NCBI GenBank assembly: GCA_958295835.1 | Contig: OY282378.1 | Location: forward strand, 248,001-312,000 | From: an uncultured Gammaproteobacteria bacterium | GTDB taxonomy: Bacteria > Pseudomonadota > Gammaproteobacteria > HK1 | DNA length: 64,000 nt | Direction of reading: 5' to 3' | Shown here: in pieces, positions 45,111 through 52,675 of the stretch | Position numbering within the stretch: the stretch's first letter is position 1 | Layout: every line of letters starts with the position of its first letter | The notes under the pieces: model-generated | Told to the model about the DNA's origin: nothing | What the model saw: only the letters and a program-made list of their open reading frames with translations | Database searches by the model: none | Made by a program: the position numbers and the translations under genes

Positions 45111-46261
45111 TAGTACCTCTGCACAGAGGTTTTGACTGGTTCAGGCGGCTTGAGCGAGGTCGCTGAGCAAAGGCGATGGATAAACACGTCCCAGTTTCTC
45201 GCGGGCGCGTCGGACATCCATTCGACCCGAGCCCCCTCGGCATTGCGTCGCCGTTCCCAGTGCGCGACTTCACGCTGCAACGTCTCGCGGTCCGGAATGC
45301 GCCGGTCCAGACACTGCTGGCTCAGCACACCGATTTCGATCTCCACCATGTTGAGCCAACTCGCGTGTTTGGGCACGAAGTGAAGCTCCAGCCGTCGCAG
45401 CATGTTGCGAGCGAGTTCGGGGGCGAAGACTTCGTACAGGGCTGCGGGCTTGTGTGCCGAGAGATTGTCGAGCACCACCCGTACGGTCTCGGCATCGCGA
45501 TAATGCACTTCGACCAGTTCATGCATGCAGTGGGCGAAGTCATGGGCGGTCTTGCGTTCGGTCACCTTCACGTGACGCCACGGCTGATGGGCATCGAGGA
45601 AGACGAACAGGTTGGCAGTCCCATTGCGCCGATATTCGTAGTCGATACGGGTGGGCTTGCCCGGCTCGGCAGGCCACGGGAGCCGCGTCTCGCCGATGAG
45701 TTGCACCGGGGTTTCGTCGAAGCACACCACCGGGCGGCGCGGGTCAGCGTACAGGTCAAGCACATCTTCCATCCGCGCCACGTACTCGGTGTCGACACAG
45801 GGAATGCACCACATCTTGCGCTGCCAGGGCTTGACCGATTGCTCGGTCAAACGCCGGCGCACCGTCTCTCGCGAGAGTCCTTCATGCCCGGTGCGCTGGA
45901 CCATCTCATCGGCCAGCAATTCCAGCGTCCAGCGTGCCCGCCCCGCGGGCGGGTCCGAACACGCCACCGCGACCAACAACGTCTCTTCCCGACCGGTGAG
46001 CTTGCGCCTTGCCCCGGGGCGAGGGTCTTCGCTCAACGCCCCCTCCAATGCGCATTCGACGAAACGCCGCTTGGTGCGATAGACCGTCGAGGTGCCCACT
46101 CCAACCGTCTGTGCAATCACCGCGTCAGGATGTCCCTGTTGCGCAGCCAACAGAATCTGCGCCCGTTTGACTCGGCGCACCCGAGCGTTGCCGCTGCCCG
46201 TCAATTCCTGCAACTGCGCGCGCTCCTCATCGGTGAGTTCGACCATGTATCGTACGTTCAT
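45110..46261 (-). CDS. IS630-family transposase, intact
   Basis: A 383-residue transposase with an N-terminal helix-turn-helix (GHPDAVIAQTVGVGTSTVYR) and the IS630/Tc1 DDE core: PVVCFDETPVQLIGETRLPW (D), VRVVLDNLSAHKPAALYEVF (D) and WLNMVEIEIGVLSQQCLDRR (E). Its frame runs to the last base of the element (GTC CAR RGG TAC region); the stop TAG is made by the TA target plus flanking C, so it depends on insertion at CTAG. The sequence is complete and probably active. Confidence 0.92.
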   Translation of the reverse strand: MNVRYMVELTDEERAQLQELTGSGNARVRRVKRAQILLAAQQGHPDAVIAQTVGVGTSTVYRTKRRFVECALEGALSEDPRPGARRKLTGREETLLVAVACSDPPAGRARWTLELLADEMVQRTGHEGLSRETVRRRLTEQSVKPWQRKMWCIPCVDTEYVARMEDVLDLYADPRRPVVCFDETPVQLIGETRLPWPAEPGKPTRIDYEYRRNGTANLFVFLDAHQPWRHVKVTERKTAHDFAHCMHELVEVHYRDAETVRVVLDNLSAHKPAALYEVFAPELARNMLRRLELHFVPKHASWLNMVEIEIGVLSQQCLDRRIPDRETLQREVAHWERRRNAEGARVEWMSDAPARNWDVFIHRLCSATSLKPPEPVKTSVQRY

Positions 46262-46609
46262 CGGTGCCTCCCTCGGTGCTGTGGAGACAGTCGATCATGG
46301 AACGCTCGCGATGTCGATCCCCTCAACACGAACGGCTCGGTTCACCGAGCGCCAGGGGCAATATCTGGCATTCATCCATGCCTGTACGAAGGTCAATGGA
46401 CGCCCTCCGGCTCAGGCCGACATGCAACGCTATTTCGCGGTCACTGCCCCGAGTGTTCACCAGATGGTGCTCGGCCTGGAACGCCAGGGGCTGTTGCGCC
46501 GCCACGCGGGGCGTGCCCGAAGTCTCGAAGTGCTCGTGGCCCCGGAAGCCCTCCCCGTCTTGCGCTGAACGGATAAATTCAATCGATCAAAACCACTGTG
46601 CAGAGGTAC
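45113..46609. mobile_element. IS630-family element, copy 2 (1,497 bp, intact)
   Basis: Ends at 45113 (gtacctctgcacag) and 46609 are flanked by TA duplications in a reconstructed CTAG target, as in copy 1. Both genes are intact here. The two copies lie about 2.5 kb apart in the same orientation, bracketing the P1 peptidase and HNH genes like a composite element. Confidence 0.93.
46311..46568 (+). CDS. Passenger winged-helix protein of IS630 copy 2
   Basis: An 85-residue LexA-DNA-binding-domain-like protein (MSIPSTRTARFTERQGQYLA, MQRYFAVTAPSVHQMVLGLE). Proteins of this kind recur beside some IS630 transposases. The gene is divergent from the transposase and shares a 49-base start-to-start gap with it, so it could control transposase expression. 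Confidence 0.75.
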   Translation: MSIPSTRTARFTERQGQYLAFIHACTKVNGRPPAQADMQRYFAVTAPSVHQMVLGLERQGLLRRHAGRARSLEVLVAPEALPVLR

Positions 46610-46630
46610 TAGGCCCGGCGGCCCCGGATT

Positions 46631-47185
46631 TCAAAGGCGGTAGATGATGAGGCGGACCACGGCCTCGACCGGCGGGTCGAGCGGTGAATGGTCGTGGCTG
46701 CGAAGCTGGACCCGTAGCGTATGCGTCCCGTCGTTGACGTCGGGCGGCACCTTCACGACAGCGCTTGCATCGGCCGAGACGAGCAGCGGCTTCCCGCCCG
46801 GATCGCCCAGATACACGTGGTAGTGGCCGGCGCCCGGCTCCGCCTCGGCGCCGATTTTCGAATCGTCGAGAACGAATCCTTCCAGGTTCAGTTCGATGCG
46901 GATCTCGTCGCCCGGCTGCACCGCGTGAGTCTTGTCCGCGGTGACGTCGAGCGTGATCGGGGCCGCCGAACCCTTCTCCTCCGGCACGGCCGCGGGCGCG
47001 GAGCTTCCCGCATCACCGGACGGCCCGGGCTTGGGAGGTGTGCTCTCTTCGCTGCAACCCGTGGTGACGAGCAGCAGGACCGCGGCGGCCAGAACGGCGG
47101 AGTTCAGGGCGGACCGGTGCGGCGACACTGGAAGCCTCCGGCTCTCGGGAGCGGCAAATGTGCGCACGAATCTGGCAACGCGCAT
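46631..47185 (-). CDS. Putative lipoprotein with DUF4399-like domain
   Basis: A 184-residue exported protein. After a basic N-region, the hydrophobic AVLAAAVLLLVTTGC with Cys resembles a lipobox (TTGC; the -3 position is non-ideal). A Ser/Pro/Ala-rich linker follows. The C-terminal domain has GHYHVYLGDPGGKPLLVSAD and DGTHTLRVQLRSHDHSPLDP, as in DUF4399-type beta-sandwich proteins. It precedes nothing obvious on its strand; the substrate-binding gene lies 69 bases upstream. Function unknown. Confidence 0.65.
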   Translation of the reverse strand: MRVARFVRTFAAPESRRLPVSPHRSALNSAVLAAAVLLLVTTGCSEESTPPKPGPSGDAGSSAPAAVPEEKGSAAPITLDVTADKTHAVQPGDEIRIELNLEGFVLDDSKIGAEAEPGAGHYHVYLGDPGGKPLLVSADASAVVKVPPDVNDGTHTLRVQLRSHDHSPLDPPVEAVVRLIIYRL

Positions 47186-47254
47186 CCCGGCCGGCGCGAC
47201 GCGACACCGCGTCGCGCCGGCCGGATCGTTCTTGCCGTCAGTGCCCGGCCCGGA

Positions 47255-48793
47255 TCACGCGAACGACCAGCGTTCCATCCAGCGCTCGCCGTCCTTGTCC
47301 CAGTTCGAGCCCATCTGCGCCGGCAGGGCCAGCTTCTCGGACGTGGCGAAGACGTAGGAGGCGAACATCGGGATGATGGGGCCGCCCTCGTCACGCACGA
47401 TCTGCTGCATCTCCGCGTACATCGCGCGTCGCTTGTCCTCGTCCAGCTCCGCCCGGGCCGCCTTGAGCAGCAGGTTGAAACGCTCGTGCTCCCACTGGGT
47501 GCCGTTCCAGGGCACCCCGGCCTCGTAGGCGGTCGAGAACATCCAGTCGGCGGTCGCCCGCCCGCTCCAGTAGCAGGCGCAGAACGGCTTCTTGTTCCAT
47601 ATGTCCTTCCAGTAGCCGTCGTTCGGGGTGCGCACGATGTTCAGGTCGATGCCCGCCACCTTGGCGGTCTCCGCGAACAACGCCCCCGCATCGACGGCAC
47701 CCGCGAAAGCCGCGTCCGCAACGTACAATTCCACCGAGAGCGAGTCCATGCCGGCCTGCTTCAGGTGGTACTTCGCCTTGTCGGGGTCGTAGGTGCGCTG
47801 CTCCAGGTCCTTGGCGAAGAAGCGCTGGCCGCGCCCGATCGGGTGGTCGTTCCCCACCACGCCGTAGCCATGCAGGATCTTCTCCACCATCTCCTTGCGG
47901 TCGATGGCGTGCTTGAGGGCCAGGCGCACGTTGTTGTCGTCGAACGGTGGGGTCTGGGTGCGCATCGGGAAGGTGTAATGCTGGTTGCCGGCGATCGAAT
48001 GCACCGTGAGTCCCTTGCGGCGTGCCAGCAGATGCGCGGTTTTCAGATCGACCCGGTCGATGGCGTGGACCTCGCCGGTGATGATGGCGTTGGTGCGGGC
48101 GGCGGGGTCGGCCATGGTGATCATGGTGACCGCATCGAAGTGCCCGCGGCCCGAATCCCAGTGGTCCGCGTACTTCTCCAGATCGATGCGCACCCCCGGT
48201 TCGAAGCTCTTGACCCTGTACGCCCCCGCGCCGATGCCGGACTGCCAGTCGGGCTTGCCGCCCTCGCTCGGCATGATCGGCAGGTGGTAGTCGCCGACGA
48301 TGAACGGGAAGTCGGCGTTGCCGGCTTCGAGGGTGAAGACCACGGTGTGCTTGCCGTCGGCCTTCATGTCGGTGATCGGCGACACGATTGGCTTGGCGGC
48401 GGATTTCGAATCCTCGCCGAGGTGGTGGTTGATGGACGCGATGACGTCCTCGGCGGAGACCTCCCGGCCGTTGTGGTAGGTCACGCCCTTGCGCAACTGG
48501 AAGGTCCAGGTGGCGACGTCGGCGGAGGCTTCCCAGCTCTCGGCGAGCTGGCCGACCAGCGAGCCGTCACTGGCCACCTCGGTCAGGTAGCCGTTGTACC
48601 CGTGGGACATGGCGATCGTGAAACCGTGCTCATGGGTTCCCGGATCGAAGCTGTCGGAGGTCGCGCCGTGCCCCGAGCCCAGGCGCATGACGCCGCCCTT
48701 CTTGGCGGCGCGTGCGAAGCGGATGGGGACGGCGAGAGCGGCGGCACCGGCGGCGCCGGTCTGGAGGAATCTGCGGCGGGTGGTTGTGTTCAT
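47255..48793 (-). CDS. Oligopeptide/dipeptide ABC transporter substrate-binding protein
   Basis: A 512-residue family-5 solute-binding protein with a Tat signal (TTRRRFLQTGAAGAAALAVP). Family features include GYNGYLTEVASDGSLVGQLA, ESWEASADVATWTFQLRKGV, TYHNGREVSAEDVIASINHH and the late ALKHAIDRKEMVEKILHGYG. It has no permease or ATPase genes beside it. The DppB-DppC-DppDF operon at 15978-19660 lacks a binding protein and shares a 91-bp upstream element with this gene, so they may belong together (inference). Confidence 0.92.
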   Translation of the reverse strand: MNTTTRRRFLQTGAAGAAALAVPIRFARAAKKGGVMRLGSGHGATSDSFDPGTHEHGFTIAMSHGYNGYLTEVASDGSLVGQLAESWEASADVATWTFQLRKGVTYHNGREVSAEDVIASINHHLGEDSKSAAKPIVSPITDMKADGKHTVVFTLEAGNADFPFIVGDYHLPIMPSEGGKPDWQSGIGAGAYRVKSFEPGVRIDLEKYADHWDSGRGHFDAVTMITMADPAARTNAIITGEVHAIDRVDLKTAHLLARRKGLTVHSIAGNQHYTFPMRTQTPPFDDNNVRLALKHAIDRKEMVEKILHGYGVVGNDHPIGRGQRFFAKDLEQRTYDPDKAKYHLKQAGMDSLSVELYVADAAFAGAVDAGALFAETAKVAGIDLNIVRTPNDGYWKDIWNKKPFCACYWSGRATADWMFSTAYEAGVPWNGTQWEHERFNLLLKAARAELDEDKRRAMYAEMQQIVRDEGGPIIPMFASYVFATSEKLALPAQMGSNWDKDGERWMERWSFA

Positions 48794-48845
48794 GGCACTG
48801 CCTCCCCTGCAAGGTGTTGCAGTCGCGGTTCGAAGAACGGGGAAA

Positions 48846-48936
48846 GCGCTGCCGCGCGCGATGCCCCGTGGGTCCCGGGCACTTGCGCCGTGGGTGTACG
48901 GTGCATGGTGGCACGGCGTTCCGCATCAGGCAACGG
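48846..48936 (-). promoter_or_regulatory. 91-bp element shared upstream of two oligopeptide-ABC transcription units, copy B
   Basis: Located 53 bases upstream of the binding-protein gene and ungapped-alignable with 19805-19895 (75 of 91 identical by hand). Conserved on the minus strand are ccgttgcctgat, the dyad region gccgtgcca and ggcgca. The position and orientation ahead of two functionally linked units suggest a shared control sequence. Confidence 0.6.
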
Positions 48937-49213
48937 TTGCGGCAGTTGCGGCCGGCGCCGATGCCGACCGCGAACCCGGCGGCGAGCCATTCGCAGCGCC
49001 GCGTTCTTCGGTGCGGCCTGAGCGGCATGGAATGCGGCGGCGTCCCGGAAACCGATCGACGCCACGCGGCGACCGATACGTTGCACCGGCGCGTAGCGGC
49101 GACGGGGCGCCGCGCTCCCGCTATGCTGGCGCAAGAGCAATCATCCGGCGGGCCGCTACGACGGACCACACGCGGAGATGGAAGCCCGCCTCGACCCACA
49201 TCGACATGAGGCC
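48937..49213. other. Divergent intergenic region, binding protein / amidase
   Basis: No gene is supported. It probably contains the amidase promoter. Sequence is GC-rich, with several G/C-run dyads but no clear operator. Confidence 0.35.
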
Positions 49214-50650
49214 ATGAACGCCATGCGTGACAACCTGCCGTCGGACCCCGGCATCGTCTTCGCCCCGGCTCGCGATCTGGTGCGCCGGATCGTCGAGCGC
49301 GAGTTCAGCGCCGAGGAGCTCATGACCCGGTTCCTCGCACGTATCGAGGAGGTGAATCCCACCGTCAACGCGATCGTCACCCTGCTTCCCGAGGCCGCCC
49401 TCGAAGGTGCGCGGGCGGCGGACGCGGCCCTTGCCCGAGGCGAGCCGCCGGGGCCGCTCCACGGGTTGCCGATCGCGGTCAAGGATCTCAGCCTGACCCG
49501 CGGTATCCGCACCACGTTCGGGTCGCCCCTCTATCGAGACTTCGTTCCCGAGGAGGACGAGCTCTACGTCGAACGCCTCAAGGCGGCCGGTGCGATCATC
49601 ATCGGCAAGACCAACACCCCGGAATTCGGGGCCGGGTCCCAGACCTTCAACCGGGTGTTCGGCGTAACCAGGAACCCCTATGCGACCGGCCGCACCTGCG
49701 GGGGCAGCAGCGGGGGCGCCGCGGTCGCGGTGGCCTGCGGGATGCTGCCGCTGGCGGACGGGACGGACATGGGCGGATCGCTCCGCAACCCCGCCTCCTG
49801 GTGCAACGTGGTCGGTTTCCGCACTTCGCCCGGGAGGGTCCCGGTGTGGCCGCGCAAGATGCTCTACAACCCGCTCGGGGTGGCCGGTCCCATCGCCCGG
49901 CACGTGGCCGACGCGGCATTGCTCCTCTCTGCGATGGCCGGCCCCGACCTGCGGGCGCCGCTCTCCATCGAGACGCCGGGGAACCGGTTCCGCGACACGC
50001 TTGAGCGCGACTTCGAGGGAACGCGCATCGCGTGGAGTCCGACCCTGGGCGGCTACCCGGTCGCCCCCGCCGTTCTCGATGTCTGCGACACCGCCGTCAC
50101 TCGTTTCAGCGAGCTCGGATGTACGGTCGAAGAGGCGGCTCCCGACCTCCGCGACGCCGACGAGATCTTCCGAACCCTGCGGGCGTTCTCCTTCGCCATG
50201 ACCCACGAGAGGCACATCCGGGATCACCGCGAGGCGTTGAAGGACACCGTCATCCGGGACACGGAGAAGGGCCTCTCCCTTGGCGGCATGGACGTCGTGC
50301 ACGCCGAGGTGAAGCGGGCCGCGCTGCTCGATCGAGTGGTCGAGTTCTTCGACCGCTTCGACTACCTCGTCTGCCCGACCACCCAGGTGCCGCCGTTCTC
50401 CGTCGACATCGAGTGGGTGCGGGAGATCGATGGCGTGAAGCTCGACACCTATTTCGACTGGATGGCATCGTGTTACGTGATCACGGTGACCGGCTGCCCC
50501 TCGATCTCGGTACCGGCCGGCTTCACCCCGGACGGACTGCCGATCGGAATCCAGATCGTCGCCCCGCCGAAGTGCGACTTCGAGGCCCTGCAGCTCGCCC
50601 ACGCCTACGAGGGCGTTGCGGACTTCGCGGCCCGCCGCCCGCCGCTCTGA
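49214..50650 (+). CDS. Amidase (amidase-signature family)
   Basis: A serine hydrolase of about 478 residues using the Ser-cisSer-Lys triad. The Lys is in GLPIAVKDLSLTRGIRTTFG, and the signature GRTCGGSSGGAAVAVACGML plus DGTDMGGSLRNPAS carries both serines. I chose ATG 49214; ATG 49178 or 49223 are alternatives. Length and sequence fit the family. It lies alone between the oligopeptide-binding gene and a PotA-like gene. Substrate not assignable; peptide amides or carboxamides fit the context. Confidence 0.9.
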   Translation: MNAMRDNLPSDPGIVFAPARDLVRRIVEREFSAEELMTRFLARIEEVNPTVNAIVTLLPEAALEGARAADAALARGEPPGPLHGLPIAVKDLSLTRGIRTTFGSPLYRDFVPEEDELYVERLKAAGAIIIGKTNTPEFGAGSQTFNRVFGVTRNPYATGRTCGGSSGGAAVAVACGMLPLADGTDMGGSLRNPASWCNVVGFRTSPGRVPVWPRKMLYNPLGVAGPIARHVADAALLLSAMAGPDLRAPLSIETPGNRFRDTLERDFEGTRIAWSPTLGGYPVAPAVLDVCDTAVTRFSELGCTVEEAAPDLRDADEIFRTLRAFSFAMTHERHIRDHREALKDTVIRDTEKGLSLGGMDVVHAEVKRAALLDRVVEFFDRFDYLVCPTTQVPPFSVDIEWVREIDGVKLDTYFDWMASCYVITVTGCPSISVPAGFTPDGLPIGIQIVAPPKCDFEALQLAHAYEGVADFAARRPPL

Positions 50651-50770
50651 TGCCGCGAGACGCTCCCGGGACCGGGGTGCGGAGTCCTGCCACGGCGATG
50701 ACGGGTGCCTCCACCCGCCCCCTGAGCCACTCCCACGGCCGGGGTGTGGCTCCGCATCGCGATTGAAGCG

Positions 50771-50806
50771 GCCCGCGCGTCAATCGTGAAACACCGCTGC
50801 CTCCGC
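50771..50806 (-). repeat. Decayed duplicate of the PotA-like gene's 3' end
   Basis: These bases repeat the last codons of the ATPase gene (50854 onward) in degenerate form: the duplicate would read PAEAAVFHD and stop, the gene [10 protein letters not shown] and stop. Probably a relic of a partial duplication or of recombination with a paralogue. Confidence 0.4.
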
Positions 50807-50853
50807 CGGTTCCGATGGGGCGTCGGGCGGATGGCGGAGCAGTGGCCCGTGCG

Positions 50854-51945
50854 TCAATCCAGCAACAGCACCGCTGCCTCCGCCGGCCAACAGATCGTCT
50901 CGCGGTCCCCCATCTCGTAGGACCGATCCGAGGCGCTGCGGTGCTGCTCGACGTGGACGAGGACGCCCCCGCCGACCTCGAAGACGTCGGTTTCGAGCGA
51001 GCCGAGGAACTCGGTCGCGACGTAGCTCCCCTCGACCTGGTTGGCCATGCCGGCATGCACACCTGCGTGGACGAGGTCCGCACGCACCGAGAAATGCGCG
51101 CGCCGCCCGATCTCGACGGCCCGGTTGTCGTCGTGGTGGGCGCGCACGTAGAACAGGTGCCCGTCGTCGGACTCGACGAAGACGATGGAGCCGCTGCGCG
51201 ACTGGATGGTGCCTTCGAAGACGTTGTTGTTGCCGATGAAGTCGGCGACGAAGCGGGTGCGCGGGGCCTCGTAGATCTCGCGCGAGGTGCCGGTCTGCTG
51301 GATGATCGCGTCGCTCATCACGATCACCTTGTCGGCCATCGACATCGCTTCCTGCTGGGAGTGGGTCACCATGATGAAGGTGATGCCGAGCTCGCGTTGA
51401 ATCTTCTTGAGCTCGACCATCATCTGCTGGCGCAGGCTGTAGTCGAGGGCGCCGAGCGGCTCGTCGAGGAGCAGCACCGTGGGTTTGCTGATCAGGGCAC
51501 GGGCCAGCGCAACGCGCTGCTGCTGGCCTCCGCTCAGGTCCCGCGGGTAGCGGTCGGCGAGCTCGTCGAGGCTGACCATCTGCAGCATCTCGCCCACCTG
51601 CCGGTCGCGCTCGCCGCGTTCGATCCCCTTGACCTTGAGGCTGAACTCGACGTTCTGGTGGACGGTGCGGTGGGGGAAGAGGGCGAAGCTCTGGAACATC
51701 ATCGAGGTGTCGCGCTGTGAGGGCGCCAGATCAGTGACGTCCTGGCCGGCGATGTAGATCTTTCCCTCGGTGACCTCTTCGAGGCCGCCGATCATCCGCA
51801 GCGTCGTGGTCTTGCCGCAGCCGCTCGGGCCGAGCATGGCGACGAACTCGCCGTGCTCGATCTCCGCGTTGAAGTCGATGACCGCGCGCACGTCGCCATC
51901 GAAGGTCTTGTCGACGTTGACCAGGACGACGTCGAAATCAGGCAC
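50854..51945 (-). CDS. Polyamine-type ABC transporter ATP-binding protein (PotA-like)
   Basis: A 363-residue importer ATPase: Walker [21 protein letters not shown], signature [19 protein letters not shown], Walker [20 protein letters not shown] and H-loop [17 protein letters not shown]-terminal TOBE-type regulatory domain follows ([20 protein letters not shown]). The polyamine subfamily fits best, but the permeases and binding protein are not adjacent in this window, so it may start an operon outside my view or serve other permeases, for example the betaine-type system lacking ProV. Confidence 0.88.
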   Translation of the reverse strand: MPDFDVVLVNVDKTFDGDVRAVIDFNAEIEHGEFVAMLGPSGCGKTTTLRMIGGLEEVTEGKIYIAGQDVTDLAPSQRDTSMMFQSFALFPHRTVHQNVEFSLKVKGIERGERDRQVGEMLQMVSLDELADRYPRDLSGGQQQRVALARALISKPTVLLLDEPLGALDYSLRQQMMVELKKIQRELGITFIMVTHSQQEAMSMADKVIVMSDAIIQQTGTSREIYEAPRTRFVADFIGNNNVFEGTIQSRSGSIVFVESDDGHLFYVRAHHDDNRAVEIGRRAHFSVRADLVHAGVHAGMANQVEGSYVATEFLGSLETDVFEVGGGVLVHVEQHRSASDRSYEMGDRETICWPAEAAVLLLD

Positions 51946-52292
51946 CGTCCGACCTCCTCAGTCGCGGGCCGTCGGACGACGTGGATCGGACTGCTGCCAT
52001 GCACCCAGCGCCATGCCGCCTCCGTCGTATCTCCCGATCAGCCAGCAGACCTTTGCGAATTCCTTCGCGTAGTTCGTGTGGCCGGAGCCGGTTGTGGCCG
52101 TCGTAGCCAGTCGATCTGCACCCTGTTGTTTCTCAGCAGGTATTCGTTGGCACAAGAGAAATGGCTGGTTCCCTTGATTCCCGCCCCATAGCTCGGGTGC
52201 TGTGCGCATAAGATCTTATGGCGGCCACGGTCGATATGTTTGGCCTTCTTCCTCGCATGTCCCCCCACAACCGGTCGGGTAGCGGTAGTCGA
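51946..52292. other. Region without a recognisable gene
   Basis: 347 bases between the PotA-like and DUF2283 genes. Two overlapping minus-strand frames of about 75-85 codons exist (52209-51958 and 52268-52038) but neither resembles a family I know. Base composition is lower in GC than the neighbours, so this may be decayed foreign DNA. Confidence 0.4.
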
Positions 52293-52547
52293 TCAATCCC
52301 GGTCGGACGTTCGCTTTGCGTCAAGCTCATTCCGGGAACGAAGCAGCTTGGCTTGTACCGACTCCAGCAAGGTGTCGCGCATGAACGTGCTCGCCTCGAG
52401 TATCTCGATGCCGATGACCTCTCCCTTGCGGTTGAGCTCCGCCGTAACGTTGGGGCTCAGCTCGGCGCTACCCGCCTCCTCCTCGTCGTTTATCACGAGG
52501 TGCAGCACGTCTTCGCGCTCGAAGTAATGCAGCCGCGGTCTTGTCAT
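52293..52547 (-). CDS. DUF2283-domain small protein
   Basis: An 84-residue protein from ATG 52547 (MTRPRLHYFEREDVLHLVIN). The DUF2283 pattern is an early DVLHLVIND, then ELSPNVTAELNRKGEVIGIE and ILEAS. Such proteins are common, small and of unknown function, often beside DUF4258 toxin-like genes; no clear partner is seen. The C-terminal 25 residues are charged. Confidence 0.75.
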   Translation of the reverse strand: MTRPRLHYFEREDVLHLVINDEEEAGSAELSPNVTAELNRKGEVIGIEILEASTFMRDTLLESVQAKLLRSRNELDAKRTSDRD

Positions 52548-52675
52548 AGCGGTTCGTACCTGCCCGTTCGCAACCGAAAGTTGACCTGCTGCTTCACGGC
52601 GCGATTGGTGTCGTGAACCGCTACGGAACCAGGACGTGCGCATCTCGTCCGCGGCGCCTCTGCGTCCGTCCACCC

